DNA of 57,065 bases, from NCBI RefSeq assembly GCF_029946515.1, contig NZ_JARZHH010000070.1, positions 1 to 57,065 of the forward strand, given 5' to 3'. Of this stretch, positions 17,687 to 26,656 are shown one piece after another. This DNA is from Polyangium sp. 6x1. Lineage in GTDB: Bacteria; Myxococcota_A; Polyangia; Polyangiales; Polyangiaceae. Position 1 is the stretch's first letter, and every line of letters begins with the position of its first letter. Both the position numbers and the translations under genes were made by a program. The notes under the pieces were generated by a model. The model was given only the letters and a program-made list of their open reading frames with translations, was not told where the DNA came from and ran no database searches.

Positions 17687-18469
17687 ATGCGCCCGGCGGC
17701 CTTCGCGTTCGTCTTTGCCCTCCTCGCGGCGGGCCCGCGTCCGGCGTCTGCCGAGGCGTCCGCCGAGGCCCCCGCGGCGGAGGTCGATACGCGCCGCTGG
17801 TGCGCGCCCGAGCTCAAGGCGCTCGCGAACGAGGTCTGCGTGTTCGTCCCCGAGAAGCCCGCTTCCGGGCCGCGGACGCTCATCATCCACCTCCACGGCG
17901 TCATTCAGCCCGATACGCTCGATCAATGGAAGTCGCAGCGCAACGCGGCGCGGGTGGGCGCGACGTACGGCCATACCGTGATCATGCCGCGCGGCCGCCG
18001 CGGGATCGGGCCGAAGACGATGGAGAGCTGGTGGGCCTGGCCGACGGGCATGGACGCGCGCCGGATCCACGAGGACGCGCTCGTCGCCGAATGGACGGCC
18101 GCGCGCAATGCGCTGGAGCAAGCCGCGGGCAAACCTTTCGAGCGCGTCTACGTCTTCGGATTCTCGAACGGCGCGTATTACGCGACCTCGCTGGCGATGC
18201 GCGGCCGGCTCGACGTCGCGGGATATGCGCTCTTCGCGGGCGGCTCGGGCGCGCCGTACCACGAGACGGAGGCCAAGGGGAACAAGAAACGCGCGCCGAT
18301 CGTGGTCGCGTGGGGCGCGGGGGATCCCACGCACGACAAGCAGCAGGCGCTCGCGAAGATGCTCACGCGAATGCGCTGGCCGCACCTCGAGCTCGGGCGT
18401 CCCCGCGCCGGCCACGCGATGACGGACGAGCAGGTCGAGAAGGCGCTCGCTTTCCTCGGCAAGCACTGA
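17687..18469 (+). CDS. Secreted alpha/beta hydrolase
   Basis: A 260-residue exported serine hydrolase. It has a signal peptide (about 1-22), an HLHG oxyanion-hole motif in TLIIHLHGVI (about 65-74), the nucleophile elbow GFSNGAYYA with the Ser about residue 165, and a C-terminal GHAMTDEQ that should supply the catalytic His. The pattern resembles esterase/PHB-depolymerase-like or dienelactone hydrolase-like proteins. Two cysteines near the N-terminus (WCAPELKALANEVC) could form a disulfide. It lies 85 bases after the cytochrome-like gene on the same strand and may share a transcript. The substrate is unknown. Confidence 0.8.
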   Translation: MRPAAFAFVFALLAAGPRPASAEASAEAPAAEVDTRRWCAPELKALANEVCVFVPEKPASGPRTLIIHLHGVIQPDTLDQWKSQRNAARVGATYGHTVIMPRGRRGIGPKTMESWWAWPTGMDARRIHEDALVAEWTAARNALEQAAGKPFERVYVFGFSNGAYYATSLAMRGRLDVAGYALFAGGSGAPYHETEAKGNKKRAPIVVAWGAGDPTHDKQQALAKMLTRMRWPHLELGRPRAGHAMTDEQVEKALAFLGKH

Positions 18470-18652
18470 CGTTCGATTTTACGAAACGCGCCCGGCCGGT
18501 GTCTCTGGCCGCATGCGTAGACCGATCCTCGCGATTCCTCTCTCGTTGGGCGCATCGCGGCCGTCGTGCAGGATTCGGTGGACAAGGAGGCGACCATTCC
18601 GCGCGTCACGGGCGAGGTGCCCCCGCGCCGGAGGATGTGCTAGCCTCGACGC

Positions 18653-19972
18653 GTGGCGAAGGAACGGGGGCGCGAGCTTGGGGCGATCGCGGTCGCGCTG
18701 TTCGCGCACGTGCTTTTCCTCGCCGTCGCCCCGCGCGGCCCGGCGCCGGGGGCCGAGGCGCTCTCGCTCCGCGTCGAACCTCCGGCGGATACGACGGTCG
18801 ATATCGAGGAGGAAGGTGCGCCCGGCACGGTGACACGCGCGCCGGCTCCCGCGCCCGAGCCTGCGCCCACGCCCGAATCGGCCCGCGCGGCCGTGCGTGC
18901 ACCTGCACCCGCACCTGCGCCCGCGCCCGCTCCCGAATCCGCGCCCGAACCCGAATCCGCGCCCGAACCCGCTCCGGCCCCCGCTCCCGCGCCCGCTCCC
19001 GAATCCGCCTCCGCGCCCGCTCCCGAATCCGCGCCCGCGCCCGCCCCCGCCGCGCCGAGCCCTCCCGTCGACGAATACGGCGGCGCGCCCGCGCCGGCCC
19101 CTGTCGTCGGCGTGCTTCCCGGTCTGGGCTCGCCGGTCTGGGCCGTCCCGGGCGTCGTGCCCGACGCGCCCGCGGCCCGACCCGCGCCCACCACCATCGA
19201 GGCGCCGCGCCCCGTCGATTCCAATGCCGCGAGCCGCGTCCTCACGGGCACCCTCCACAACAAGGACAAATCCACCGGCATCGACGTCCCCGCGGCCGGC
19301 GTCGTCGCCTCCACCGTCGCCTCCGCCGTCCGCGCCTCGGCGGTGAAGGACGCGCGCGCCACGTTCGAGGTCAAGCTCGACGCACAAGGCAAGGTCGAAG
19401 GCGTCCGCCTCGTCAGCACCACGGACGCGAATGCGAATCACTGGACCGGCGTCGTGGAGGCCGTGAAGAGCGGCCTCTCCGCGCGATCCTTGCAAATGGG
19501 CCCGGACAAACAGGGCGTCACGATCGTCGTCAAGATCGAGTCGAAGGTCCAGTATCCGGCGGGCAGCCAGGTGAAGGGCGAGATCAAGCCCCTCTGCGCG
19601 AACGAGGTCATCGAGCAGCTCGCGCAGGCGATCCAGGACGGGATGTCACAGGGCGGCGGCGGCGGCTACACGCGCGGCGTGCGCGACGATCAGGGCCGGT
19701 TCATCCCGTACAGCGACCTCGACGAGGAGCGCAAGCGGCTCTTCTGCATTCCCATCGGCATCGCCGGCGGAGGCGACCTCTCGAATTTCGGCGGCGCCCA
19801 CATGTACAACGTCGTGAGCTCGTCGTTCACGGTCAAACGCGCCGGCGAGCAAGCATTGCCCGCGGATACGCCGCTGCCCGTGGACCGGAGCGCCCCGTGG
19901 CTCCCTGCGGTCTCGGGCAAGGTGAAACCGCCGCCTCCGCCGAAGAAAAAGAAAAAGAAGAAAAGGACTTGA
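18653..19972 (+). CDS. TonB-like inner-membrane protein with Pro/Ala linker
   Basis: A 439-residue protein starting at GTG 18653. It has one N-terminal membrane helix (about 8-27), then a very long Ala/Pro/Glu repeat linker (about 63-145, DNA 18840-19060) like the periplasm-spanning arm of TonB. A region with TFEVKLDAQGKVEGVRLVST (about 244) recalls a TonB C-terminal fold, followed by about 110 unrecognised residues and a Lys-rich tail (KKKKKKKRT). TonB-type proteins transduce inner-membrane energy to outer-membrane receptors; no ExbB/ExbD genes are present here, so a TonB-derived structural role is equally possible. The Lys tail after the C-terminal domain is unusual for TonB. Confidence 0.65.
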   Translation: MAKERGRELGAIAVALFAHVLFLAVAPRGPAPGAEALSLRVEPPADTTVDIEEEGAPGTVTRAPAPAPEPAPTPESARAAVRAPAPAPAPAPAPESAPEPESAPEPAPAPAPAPAPESASAPAPESAPAPAPAAPSPPVDEYGGAPAPAPVVGVLPGLGSPVWAVPGVVPDAPAARPAPTTIEAPRPVDSNAASRVLTGTLHNKDKSTGIDVPAAGVVASTVASAVRASAVKDARATFEVKLDAQGKVEGVRLVSTTDANANHWTGVVEAVKSGLSARSLQMGPDKQGVTIVVKIESKVQYPAGSQVKGEIKPLCANEVIEQLAQAIQDGMSQGGGGGYTRGVRDDQGRFIPYSDLDEERKRLFCIPIGIAGGGDLSNFGGAHMYNVVSSSFTVKRAGEQALPADTPLPVDRSAPWLPAVSGKVKPPPPPKKKKKKKRT

Positions 19973-19989
19973 GGACCGGCTCGGGCTGA

Positions 19990-20006
19990 CCCGCCTGCAC
20001 GGCGGG
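19990..20006. terminator. Weak hairpin between convergent genes
   Basis: A 6-bp GC stem (CCCGCC/GGCGGG) with a 5-base loop lies in the 42-base gap between the convergent genes ending at 19972 and 20015. Position suggests shared termination; there is no U tract. Confidence 0.35.
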
Positions 20007-20014
20007 GGCACGGT

Positions 20015-20443
20015 TTACTGCATGCACGCCGCGTACGAGTAGAACTGGTCCCAGTCGAGGGGCGCACTGCAGGAGAGGTTGTAGTAGCAGCACAGACCCG
20101 TCACGGGATCCTTCGCCCATGCCGAGATTTGAGGGCATTCGTGCTTGGTGCCTCGCGGCAGCGGGCACTCGGGTGGATTGTAGTGGCATTTTTCCCGCGA
20201 GATGGGCTCCATGGGGGACCAGCACAGGCACGCGTCACAGTAGCTGCCTCCGATACACTCGCCGCAGACGCCAGTCTCCGGATGGAGACAACACTCCGGG
20301 ATCGGGAGCGTCGGGTCGAGCGTCTCCGCAGCGGGGGCCTCGATCTCCTGCGGCGGCTCGACCGTGCACGCAGCGACGAGCAAGCCCTGCGCGGCGAGGG
20401 CCAGCGGTAGCACATACGCAAAACGCGATGAAGATCGGCGCAT
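20015..20443 (-). CDS. Small cysteine-rich lipoprotein
   Basis: A 142-residue predicted lipoprotein. The ATG at 20443 is chosen because GGAGG precedes it at the right distance and it begins a lipoprotein signal (MRRSSSRFAYVLPLALAAQ, then LVAAC). After the Cys the mature part is short and packed with about 15 cysteines (ECCLHPETGVCGECIGG, YCDACLCW, LCCYYNLSC), which indicates a disulfide-knotted extracytoplasmic domain. It is not related by eye to the other Cys-rich modules in the window. No function is known. Confidence 0.75.
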   Translation of the reverse strand: MRRSSSRFAYVLPLALAAQGLLVAACTVEPPQEIEAPAAETLDPTLPIPECCLHPETGVCGECIGGSYCDACLCWSPMEPISREKCHYNPPECPLPRGTKHECPQISAWAKDPVTGLCCYYNLSCSAPLDWDQFYSYAACMQ

Positions 20444-20553
20444 CGTGTCCTCCTGGAAAGTGGTCACACAAGATACCATTTTCCAGGCTACGATGACGCG
20501 TCCCCTGTGGCAAGACGCTGGCGTTTGCGGCGCAGGGCGCGGCCCCGAAGCGC

Positions 20554-21054
20554 TTACTTCCCGGCCCTCGGATCCACGGGGATCACCACGACCTCGACGA
20601 GGCCGGGCTTCTGCCCTTTGACGTAGACCCGCGGCAGGCTCTGGACCGAATACCAGAAGTTGCCATCCGGCGCGGCGATGAAGCCGCTGATCGTGTAATT
20701 GTCGAATTTATCGAACTTCGACTGATCGGCCTGGATTTCAAACGCATAAGGCGCCGGCCCCGAGAGCTTCTTCTTGATCTTCCCGAGCTCCACGCGCTCG
20801 GTCTTGCGGATGTTGCCGCCGGAGAGCGTCAGGATGAGCTCGAAATCGGGTGCCTCGATCGGCTTTGCATTCTCCGCCATCCGGACGACGCCGGTGATCG
20901 TGCCGCCCGTCCACTCGGATTGCTCCACCGGCGCGTCATCGTCGACGGGCGGCGTGGAGGGCAGCGCTGGTGCGGGCGTCGCGGGCTCGGGCTCGGCGGC
21001 GCCGCCGCAGCCGAAAAAGGTCACGGCGGCCAAGGTGATCACGAAGCGCTTCAT
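20554..21054 (-). CDS. Small lipoprotein, hypothetical
   Basis: A 166-residue predicted lipoprotein. The start at 21054 gives MKRFVITLAAVTFFGC with the lipidated Cys; the frame is open 21 codons further upstream but without a signal. A Pro/Ala linker follows, then a compact beta-rich domain (ITGVVRMAENAKPIEAPDFE to the end) that reads like a small immunoglobulin- or carboxypeptidase-regulatory-like fold. It lies 10 bases downstream of the coiled-coil lipoprotein gene ending at 21065, so both are probably on one transcript with the coupled genes further upstream. Function unknown. Confidence 0.7.
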   Translation of the reverse strand: MKRFVITLAAVTFFGCGGAAEPEPATPAPALPSTPPVDDDAPVEQSEWTGGTITGVVRMAENAKPIEAPDFELILTLSGGNIRKTERVELGKIKKKLSGPAPYAFEIQADQSKFDKFDNYTISGFIAAPDGNFWYSVQSLPRVYVKGQKPGLVEVVVIPVDPRAGK

Positions 21055-21064
21055 CCAACGTCCC

Positions 21065-22690
21065 TTATCGCGGCGACGAGGGCCGTTCAACCGGCGGGGC
21101 GGCTTTTCTCCTTTCAAAACCTTTCTGCGTTTCGAGCGCCTGAATCTGCGCGTCGAGCGTCTGCCTCTGCCTGCGCAGCCGCTCGATCTGCGCGAGCGAA
21201 TCCACCGTGGCGAGGTCGGGCTCTTGCGCGGCGATGTCCACCATGCTGGCGACCCCGAGTGCGCTGCTCGCGCTGGCGAGCCCCTCCGCGACCGCGCCCG
21301 TCGCGCTGGGGAAGGTCGAGGCGCTGCTCTGCTCCAGCCGGATGAGGCGGCCTTTCGTGTCGAACCCGAGCGCGAGCCTGCGCTTCGCGAACGCGGCCGG
21401 ATCGAAGGAGACCGTCGCCGGCGGCTCGCGTGGATCCATCACGTCGACGATCCTCGCGTCCACGATGCGGATTCCCTCGTACGACTCCCCGATCCGCCCT
21501 TCGTCCGGATCCGCGATTTTCCCTTGGGAAAGCAGCCGCAACGTGGCCGCGCGCGACGGACGGTAAAACACGCGCCCTTCCGCCTCTTCCTCGGCCTCGG
21601 CCAGCGCCGCGCCCTTCGAGGTCTTCGACGGCGCGCCTCGATCGGGGGTCAAGGCGATTGCGATGCGCGTCGCGTTCCAGAGCTCCAGCATGGCCGGGTG
21701 ATTCGCGAGCTTCGCCGGCACGTCGGCCGATTTCGTGCCCTCGGGCAGCGTGGCCTCCTCGGGGATCTCAGCGACGTCGAAGACGCGCACGACGTCCCGT
21801 GTGATCGACTCCGGCGCGAACCGTTGCTCCGCCGCGAACGCCTGGAGCCGGGCTTCGAATGCGGACGCGCCCTCCTTGCGTTCGTCGAGGGCCACGCGGA
21901 GCGAGGCGTCGAGCAAGGCGCGCTTCGATTCGAGCGCGGCGAGCTCCTTCGCATCCGCGGCGCCGATCCGATCGTCGAGCTCCTTCCTCGTCTTCCTGCG
22001 CTCGCTCGTGATCGCGTCGAGCTCGTGTCCCCGCAGGAAGAGCTTGCGCCCCTCCGCGTTCGCCGCGAGGAAATACAAGGTCTGCATGGGCAAACCTTCG
22101 AGGTCCTCGCAGGGGAATTTCGCCGCCGCGGGATCGGCGCGGAGCTTGCCACAGACGAATGTCCGCGCGGCCTCGGTCCCGCGGTCCGCGAGCCCGACGA
22201 GGAAGCCAGCAATGGTGGCCGCCGCTTCCAGCGTATCGGCGACGACCTGCCCCTCGCGCCCCACGCTCTCCATGTTGATCGACTTCAGCAAGCCATTGCC
22301 ATACGTCTCGACGGCGAGCGTATCGTCGGATGTGCGGCCCGGTTCGAGGTGGAGCGCATAAAACTCGCGCGTGTCCGGCACGTGCAGGACCGTGACCGTC
22401 GCCGCGCTCTCCTCGACGTCGAACGGCAGGCTCTTCACCTTGAACTCGTGGAGCCCCGCGTCGTTTTTCTCGTACGACACACTCCGCCGCGACGTGAGCG
22501 TGGTCCGGACGCTGACCTCGACCAGCGTCTTCGGCAGGTGATACCGGATGCCCTCGGGCGCGGCGTCCCCGTACGCATGCGGGCCGCTGCCGATCATGCG
22601 CGTGCCCCCGCAGCCGGAGAGCGGCAGCGCCGCGAGCGCCGCACCGAGGACGAAGAGCCGCGCCGCACGTTTCGATGCATCGATTCGCAT
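21065..22690 (-). CDS. Coiled-coil lipoprotein
   Basis: A 541-residue predicted lipoprotein. The reading frame is open far upstream, but the ATG at 22690 overlaps the previous gene's stop by one base (TGATG) and begins a lipoprotein signal (LAALPLSGC). The mature region has a beta-rich N-terminal half, a charged middle with helical heptads (about 220-300) and a C-terminal coiled coil (AQIERLRRQRQTLDAQIQAL). No catalytic motif was recognised. Overlap with the caspase-like gene implies coupled translation, so the two proteins may act together; that is an inference. Confidence 0.75.
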   Translation of the reverse strand: MRIDASKRAARLFVLGAALAALPLSGCGGTRMIGSGPHAYGDAAPEGIRYHLPKTLVEVSVRTTLTSRRSVSYEKNDAGLHEFKVKSLPFDVEESAATVTVLHVPDTREFYALHLEPGRTSDDTLAVETYGNGLLKSINMESVGREGQVVADTLEAAATIAGFLVGLADRGTEAARTFVCGKLRADPAAAKFPCEDLEGLPMQTLYFLAANAEGRKLFLRGHELDAITSERRKTRKELDDRIGAADAKELAALESKRALLDASLRVALDERKEGASAFEARLQAFAAEQRFAPESITRDVVRVFDVAEIPEEATLPEGTKSADVPAKLANHPAMLELWNATRIAIALTPDRGAPSKTSKGAALAEAEEEAEGRVFYRPSRAATLRLLSQGKIADPDEGRIGESYEGIRIVDARIVDVMDPREPPATVSFDPAAFAKRRLALGFDTKGRLIRLEQSSASTFPSATGAVAEGLASASSALGVASMVDIAAQEPDLATVDSLAQIERLRRQRQTLDAQIQALETQKGFERRKAAPPVERPSSPR

Positions 22691-23337
22691 CAAAGAATCA
22701 CCATCGCCCCGAGCGTTTGCCGCATGTCCCGCAGGTCCTGCGCATACCCCGGCGGCGCCGTCACGAGCCATTCCTCGACGAGCCCAAGAAAACGCGCGCG
22801 AATCCCGTCCACCACCCTCGGATCGGGCGTGTCGACGACCGCGCGCACCGTCTCGGCGTCGAACTCGCGCCAGCGCTGCCGTCCTTCCGGCGAATGCCAG
22901 CGCGGCTTGCCCTCGAACCCGACGACGAGGCGCGCCCCGAGCCCCGCGAGCCGCGAGAGGAGCGGGCCCGTCCCCGTATCGCAGCACATGAAATGCAACG
23001 CGCGGTTCTCCGCCCAGAGACGCAGCTCGTCCTCGGGGAAATCGTCGGCGAGGAGCAGGCCTTTCGGCGAATTCGTGTCGAGGACGCGGCTCGGCTCGCC
23101 GTGCGAGGTCACGAGGATCGCCGCATACGATCGCGCCTCTTCCTCCGCGGCGCGCAGGGCGGCGAGGACGGTGCCACGCTCGGTGAGCGTGCGGCCGAAG
23201 CGCACGACGCGGCCGCCGAAGCCCGCATACAGCGAATCCCGCATCCGCTGGATCTCGACCGTGTCCTCGTCGTAGGCGCTGTCGATCGCGAGGACGCGGC
23301 GCTCGATCCGCGGGGCGGATTCGACGGGCAACGTCAT
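22690..23337 (-). CDS. Caspase-like (clan CD type) protein candidate
   Basis: A 215-residue soluble protein. The pattern of strands and motifs recalls the caspase-hemoglobinase fold: AAILVTSHGEPS places a His-Gly at 79-80 after a hydrophobic strand, and LHFMCCDTGTG places a Cys at 119 after the next strand, followed by LGARLVVGFEG. This H-G...C-D-T-G spacing is what CHAT and metacaspase-like peptidases show. The length is short for a full caspase domain with a substrate-binding insert. The ATG at 23337 overlaps the upstream stop (ATGA) and the stop overlaps the next start (TGATG), so the gene sits in a tightly coupled trio. Peptidase activity is inferred, not shown. Confidence 0.6.
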   Translation of the reverse strand: MTLPVESAPRIERRVLAIDSAYDEDTVEIQRMRDSLYAGFGGRVVRFGRTLTERGTVLAALRAAEEEARSYAAILVTSHGEPSRVLDTNSPKGLLLADDFPEDELRLWAENRALHFMCCDTGTGPLLSRLAGLGARLVVGFEGKPRWHSPEGRQRWREFDAETVRAVVDTPDPRVVDGIRARFLGLVEEWLVTAPPGYAQDLRDMRQTLGAMVIL

Positions 23338-24149
23338 GCCATGCCCTTCGCTTCGAGCCATTGCCGCGCGAGGTCGTCGATCTCCGCTTCGAGCGGATGA
23401 AAATCGCGCTTGAGATAGGACTTGATGCCCCGCAAAAAGACGCGCTGGCCGATCGGATGCTCGCGGAGCTTGCGAAGCTCGGCCCGGAGATCGACGTCCC
23501 CGCGGCGGCGATCCTGCTCGAGGAGCACGAGCGTCCCGGCGATCCAGAACGCCGCCAGCGTGGAGGCGGCGAGGGCCATGCCGGCGACGCGCAGGGCGTA
23601 GCTCGGCGCGACGGTCCCGAGCACGTCGAAGGCGACGGCGCGGTGCTCGATCTCCTCGGCGGCGTGCCAGAAGAGCAGGTCGCGTAGCGCCGGGTGCGCC
23701 CGATCGAGGAACCGCTCGCGGAGCGCATTCTCGGCCATGATGGCGGTGAAATGCTCGGCCGCGGCGGTGACGGCGAGGCGGAAGGCCGGCGGGAACGCGG
23801 GTTCGAGGACGCCGTACGCGATCTTCTCGTAGACGCGCAAAAACGGCTTGATGTCGTAGCCCTGCTCCTCGAGCCGCTCGAAGAAACGCTCGTGCGTCCG
23901 GGCGTGGCGGCCCTCCTGGGCGAAGAAGCCCTTCACCTGGGCGCGGAGCGCCGGGTCTTCGAGTTTGTCGAGGTAATGGTGGACGCTGCGCACGAAGAAA
24001 CGCTCGCCCGCCGGGAACAGCAGATTGACGCCGTTCGCGATATGCGTGGCGAGCGCGTTGCCCCCGAACCAGTGGCGCGGGACCGTCTCGTCGAAGTCGA
24101 GCCCGGGATCACGAGGCTTGATGGCGGGACGTTCGTGCGAGGTCTGCAT
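23334..24149 (-). CDS. Ferritin-like metal-dependent hydrolase (COG3687-like)
   Basis: A 271-residue protein matching the 'predicted metal-dependent hydrolase' family. Metal ligands are visible in helices: FFAQEGRHARTHERF (about 75-89) and WHAAEEIEHRAVAFDV (about 160-175), with conserved His in ANGVNLLFPAGERFFVRSVHHY. A hydrophobic stretch (about 188-207) may contact the membrane. A di-iron centre is likely from the E/H pattern. The ATG at 24149 has GGAG upstream and is the first gene of the minus-strand set that includes the caspase-like and coiled-coil lipoprotein genes. The substrate is unknown in the family. Confidence 0.85.
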   Translation of the reverse strand: MQTSHERPAIKPRDPGLDFDETVPRHWFGGNALATHIANGVNLLFPAGERFFVRSVHHYLDKLEDPALRAQVKGFFAQEGRHARTHERFFERLEEQGYDIKPFLRVYEKIAYGVLEPAFPPAFRLAVTAAAEHFTAIMAENALRERFLDRAHPALRDLLFWHAAEEIEHRAVAFDVLGTVAPSYALRVAGMALAASTLAAFWIAGTLVLLEQDRRRGDVDLRAELRKLREHPIGQRVFLRGIKSYLKRDFHPLEAEIDDLARQWLEAKGMA

Positions 24150-24203
24150 GGCCGACTCCTGGGTCGATTCGAGGGTACCCTCACGTCGCTACCCGGTCAA
24201 CGC

Positions 24204-24244
24204 GATGCTCCGGGGAATCGCGGCAAGCCGGATGCTCCGAGGAA
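24204..24244. promoter_or_regulatory. Direct repeat in divergent promoter region
   Basis: Two copies of GATGCTCCGnGGAA (24204-24217 and 24231-24244), 27 bases apart centre to centre, lie in the 162-base gap between the divergent genes starting at 24149 and 24312. The spacing, near 2.5 helical turns, and the position suggest an operator, but no known consensus is matched. Confidence 0.3.
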
Positions 24245-24311
24245 CAGGCTTTCGCCGCGCGTGATCCGGCCATTTTCATCGCCGCCGACTTGCGCCAAAC
24301 TCCGCCCCGCG

Positions 24312-25820
24312 ATGTCCGCCCGAAGCGCCCTCCTCCTCGCCACGCTCTCGCTCGCGGCCTGCTCGGCCGCAGAAACCCCGACCGCCGAGCGCGTCGCCGC
24401 GCCCGCCGCCGCGCCCGCGACCGCTTCTGCCGCTGCCGCGCCCGCGACCGCGACCGCCTCCGCCGCCGCGCCCGCACCCGCCTCTGTTCCCCGGGACCCG
24501 AACGTCGACAAGCTCCAGATGGCCGCGCAGGTCGACTCGCATGCGTACGACATGGTCCGTTCGCTCGTCGACGAGGTCGGGCCGAGGCTCGCGGGGTCGC
24601 TCGGGGACAAGGCCGCCATCGCCTGGGCCCTCCGGACGATGAAGGAAAAAGGGCTCGAAAACGTGCGCGCCGAAAAGGTCATGGTCCCGCATTGGGAGCG
24701 CGGCGCGGAGAGCGGCCGGATCGTCGCGCCGTACGCGCACTCTCTCGCGATCGCCGCGCTCGGCGGCAGCATCGGGACGCCGCCGAAGGGGCTCGAAGGC
24801 GAGATCGTCCTGGTCGAGTCGCTCGACGCGATGGCCGCGATGGACGAGGCCAAGGTGAAGGGCAAGATCGTCTTCTTCTCGGCCCCCATGACCCGCACGA
24901 AAGACGGCTCGGGCTACGGAAAGGTCGCCGGCGTCCGCTACCGCGGCGCCATCGCCGCCGCCAAGAAAGGCGCGATCGGCGTGCTCCTCCGCTCGATCGG
25001 CACCGATCACGACAGGCTCCCCCACACGGGCGGCATGACCTACGACAAGGACGTCCCCAAGATCCCGGCCGCCGCGATCTCCGTGCCCGACGCGGAGCTC
25101 CTCGCGCGCCTGGTCGGTCAGGGCAAACCCGTGCGCGTGAGCTTCTCGCTCGGGGCGAAGCTCCTGCCCGACGCCGAGAGCGCGAACGTGATCGGCGAGG
25201 TGAAGGGGCGCGAGAAGCCCGACGAGATCGTCCTCATCGGCGCGCACCTCGACGCGTGGGACCTCGGGCAAGGCGCGATCGACGACGGCGCCGGGTGCGC
25301 CGCGGTCGTCGAGGCCGCGCGGCTCGTGCTCCGCCTCGACGCGCGGCCGCGACGCACGATCCGCGTGGTGCTCTTCGCCAACGAGGAGAATGGCCTGCGC
25401 GGCGCGGTCGCGTACGCGAAGGACCACGCGGCCGAGCTCGACAAGCACCAGCTCGCCCTGGAGATCGATCTCGGCGCGGGCCGCGCGCACACGACGCGCT
25501 TCCTCGTCGCCGACGCGTCGCGGCCCTTGGCCGAGCGGATCGCGAGCCTCGTTTCGCCGCTCGGCATCCAGTACGACAAGGACCCGGCGCACGGCGGCGC
25601 CGACCTCATCCCGCTGCACGCGGCGGCCGTGCCGATCGTGGATCTGCACCAGGACGCGACGAACTACTTCGACGTGCACCACACGGCGAACGACACGCTC
25701 GACAAGGTCACGAAGGAAGACCTCGATCAGGTCGTCGGGGCCGTGGCCACGGTTGCATGGGCCGCTGCCGACGCCCCCGAGACGTTCGCCCGCGTGCCGG
25801 AAGAGCTGCGCAAGCGCTGA
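24312..25820 (+). CDS. M28 family zinc aminopeptidase lipoprotein (PA domain)
   Basis: A 502-residue exported peptidase. The ATG at 24312 starts a lipoprotein signal (MSARSALLLATLSLAAC); a long Ala/Pro/Thr linker follows. A PA (protease-associated) insert covers about 150-280. The M28 catalytic core shows GAHLDAWDLGQGAIDDGAG (His and Asp ligands), FANEENGLRGA (catalytic Glu and ligand Glu) and a late FDVHHTANDT (His ligand), giving the expected di-zinc set. The length matches secreted M28 peptidases. It acts outside the cytoplasm on peptides, probably nutritional. A direct-repeat element lies upstream; 46 bases separate it from the next lipoprotein gene on the same strand. Confidence 0.92.
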   Translation: MSARSALLLATLSLAACSAAETPTAERVAAPAAAPATASAAAAPATATASAAAPAPASVPRDPNVDKLQMAAQVDSHAYDMVRSLVDEVGPRLAGSLGDKAAIAWALRTMKEKGLENVRAEKVMVPHWERGAESGRIVAPYAHSLAIAALGGSIGTPPKGLEGEIVLVESLDAMAAMDEAKVKGKIVFFSAPMTRTKDGSGYGKVAGVRYRGAIAAAKKGAIGVLLRSIGTDHDRLPHTGGMTYDKDVPKIPAAAISVPDAELLARLVGQGKPVRVSFSLGAKLLPDAESANVIGEVKGREKPDEIVLIGAHLDAWDLGQGAIDDGAGCAAVVEAARLVLRLDARPRRTIRVVLFANEENGLRGAVAYAKDHAAELDKHQLALEIDLGAGRAHTTRFLVADASRPLAERIASLVSPLGIQYDKDPAHGGADLIPLHAAAVPIVDLHQDATNYFDVHHTANDTLDKVTKEDLDQVVGAVATVAWAAADAPETFARVPEELRKR

Positions 25821-25866
25821 ACAAACCGGCTTTTCCAGGACGACCGCGCCGGCCTATAGTCGCCCG

Positions 25867-26481
25867 ATGCGGATCGGTATCGGCTGGAAAATGCTCGTCT
25901 GCGGTACATTGCTGGGGCTCGTCGCGTGCGGCGCGGAGGAGCCCCCTCCCTCCGCCTCGACGAGCGGCACGGGCGGCAGCGGCGGCGGCGAGCCGAAGCT
26001 CCCCCCGGCGAGGTGCGGCGAGCTCTGCGACCACGTCTCGCAGACCAAGTGCTTCGTGTGGTCTCGGTGCGCCGAGGATTGCGCGGACTACCTCGGCGCG
26101 GGCGAGGCGTGTGAAGGCGCGTTCGAAACGATGCTCGGCTGCTGGGCCGATCAGAAAGCGGATTTCACGTGCTCGCCGTTGCAGGTCGTGTCGCCCGCAG
26201 GCTGCAAGGCCGAGGAGGACGCGTTCCGGGCCTGCGCGCAGGGACAAACGCGGAGCGACACGGCCGATTGCGCGGGGCAAAGCGGGACGAGCGGAGCCGA
26301 GACGTGCACGAGCTCGACGTCTTGCGCGGGCGTCGGCGAGCTGCGCACGTCGTGCACGCTCCAGGGTGACGGGACGTGGAGGTGCGCGTGTCGCTCGGAC
26401 GCGTCGCTCCTCGGGACGTGCACGGAGCCTTCGGGCCAATGCGACAATCAAGAGGGGTGCTGCGCGGCCTTTTTCTACTGA
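25867..26481 (+). CDS. Cysteine-rich lipoprotein
   Basis: A 204-residue predicted lipoprotein with signal MRIGIGWKMLVCGTLLG and lipobox LVAC. After a Ser/Gly linker, the mature part contains about 22 cysteines in regular pairs (CGELCDHVSQTKC, CAEDCADYLGAGEAC, CRSDASLLGTC, CDNQEGCC), implying several disulfides. The frame is open much further upstream, but within the peptidase gene, so the ATG at 25867 is chosen by signal sequence. It follows the M28 gene closely and may be cotranscribed. Function unknown. Confidence 0.8.
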   Translation: MRIGIGWKMLVCGTLLGLVACGAEEPPPSASTSGTGGSGGGEPKLPPARCGELCDHVSQTKCFVWSRCAEDCADYLGAGEACEGAFETMLGCWADQKADFTCSPLQVVSPAGCKAEEDAFRACAQGQTRSDTADCAGQSGTSGAETCTSSTSCAGVGELRTSCTLQGDGTWRCACRSDASLLGTCTEPSGQCDNQEGCCAAFFY

Positions 26482-26656
26482 CGTTCGTCGCGGCCGACGC
26501 GCGCTTGCCGGTCCGTCGACGACGGGCAGCGAGGTTGTCCGATTCCGCCACGCGCGGGACGCCCGTTCGATCGCCCCCTGAACGAAGGTCTCGGAGGGCG
26601 AAAAACCCGCCATCCACCCTCGACGCGGACACGACTCCGCGTTACAGGGGCGGACC

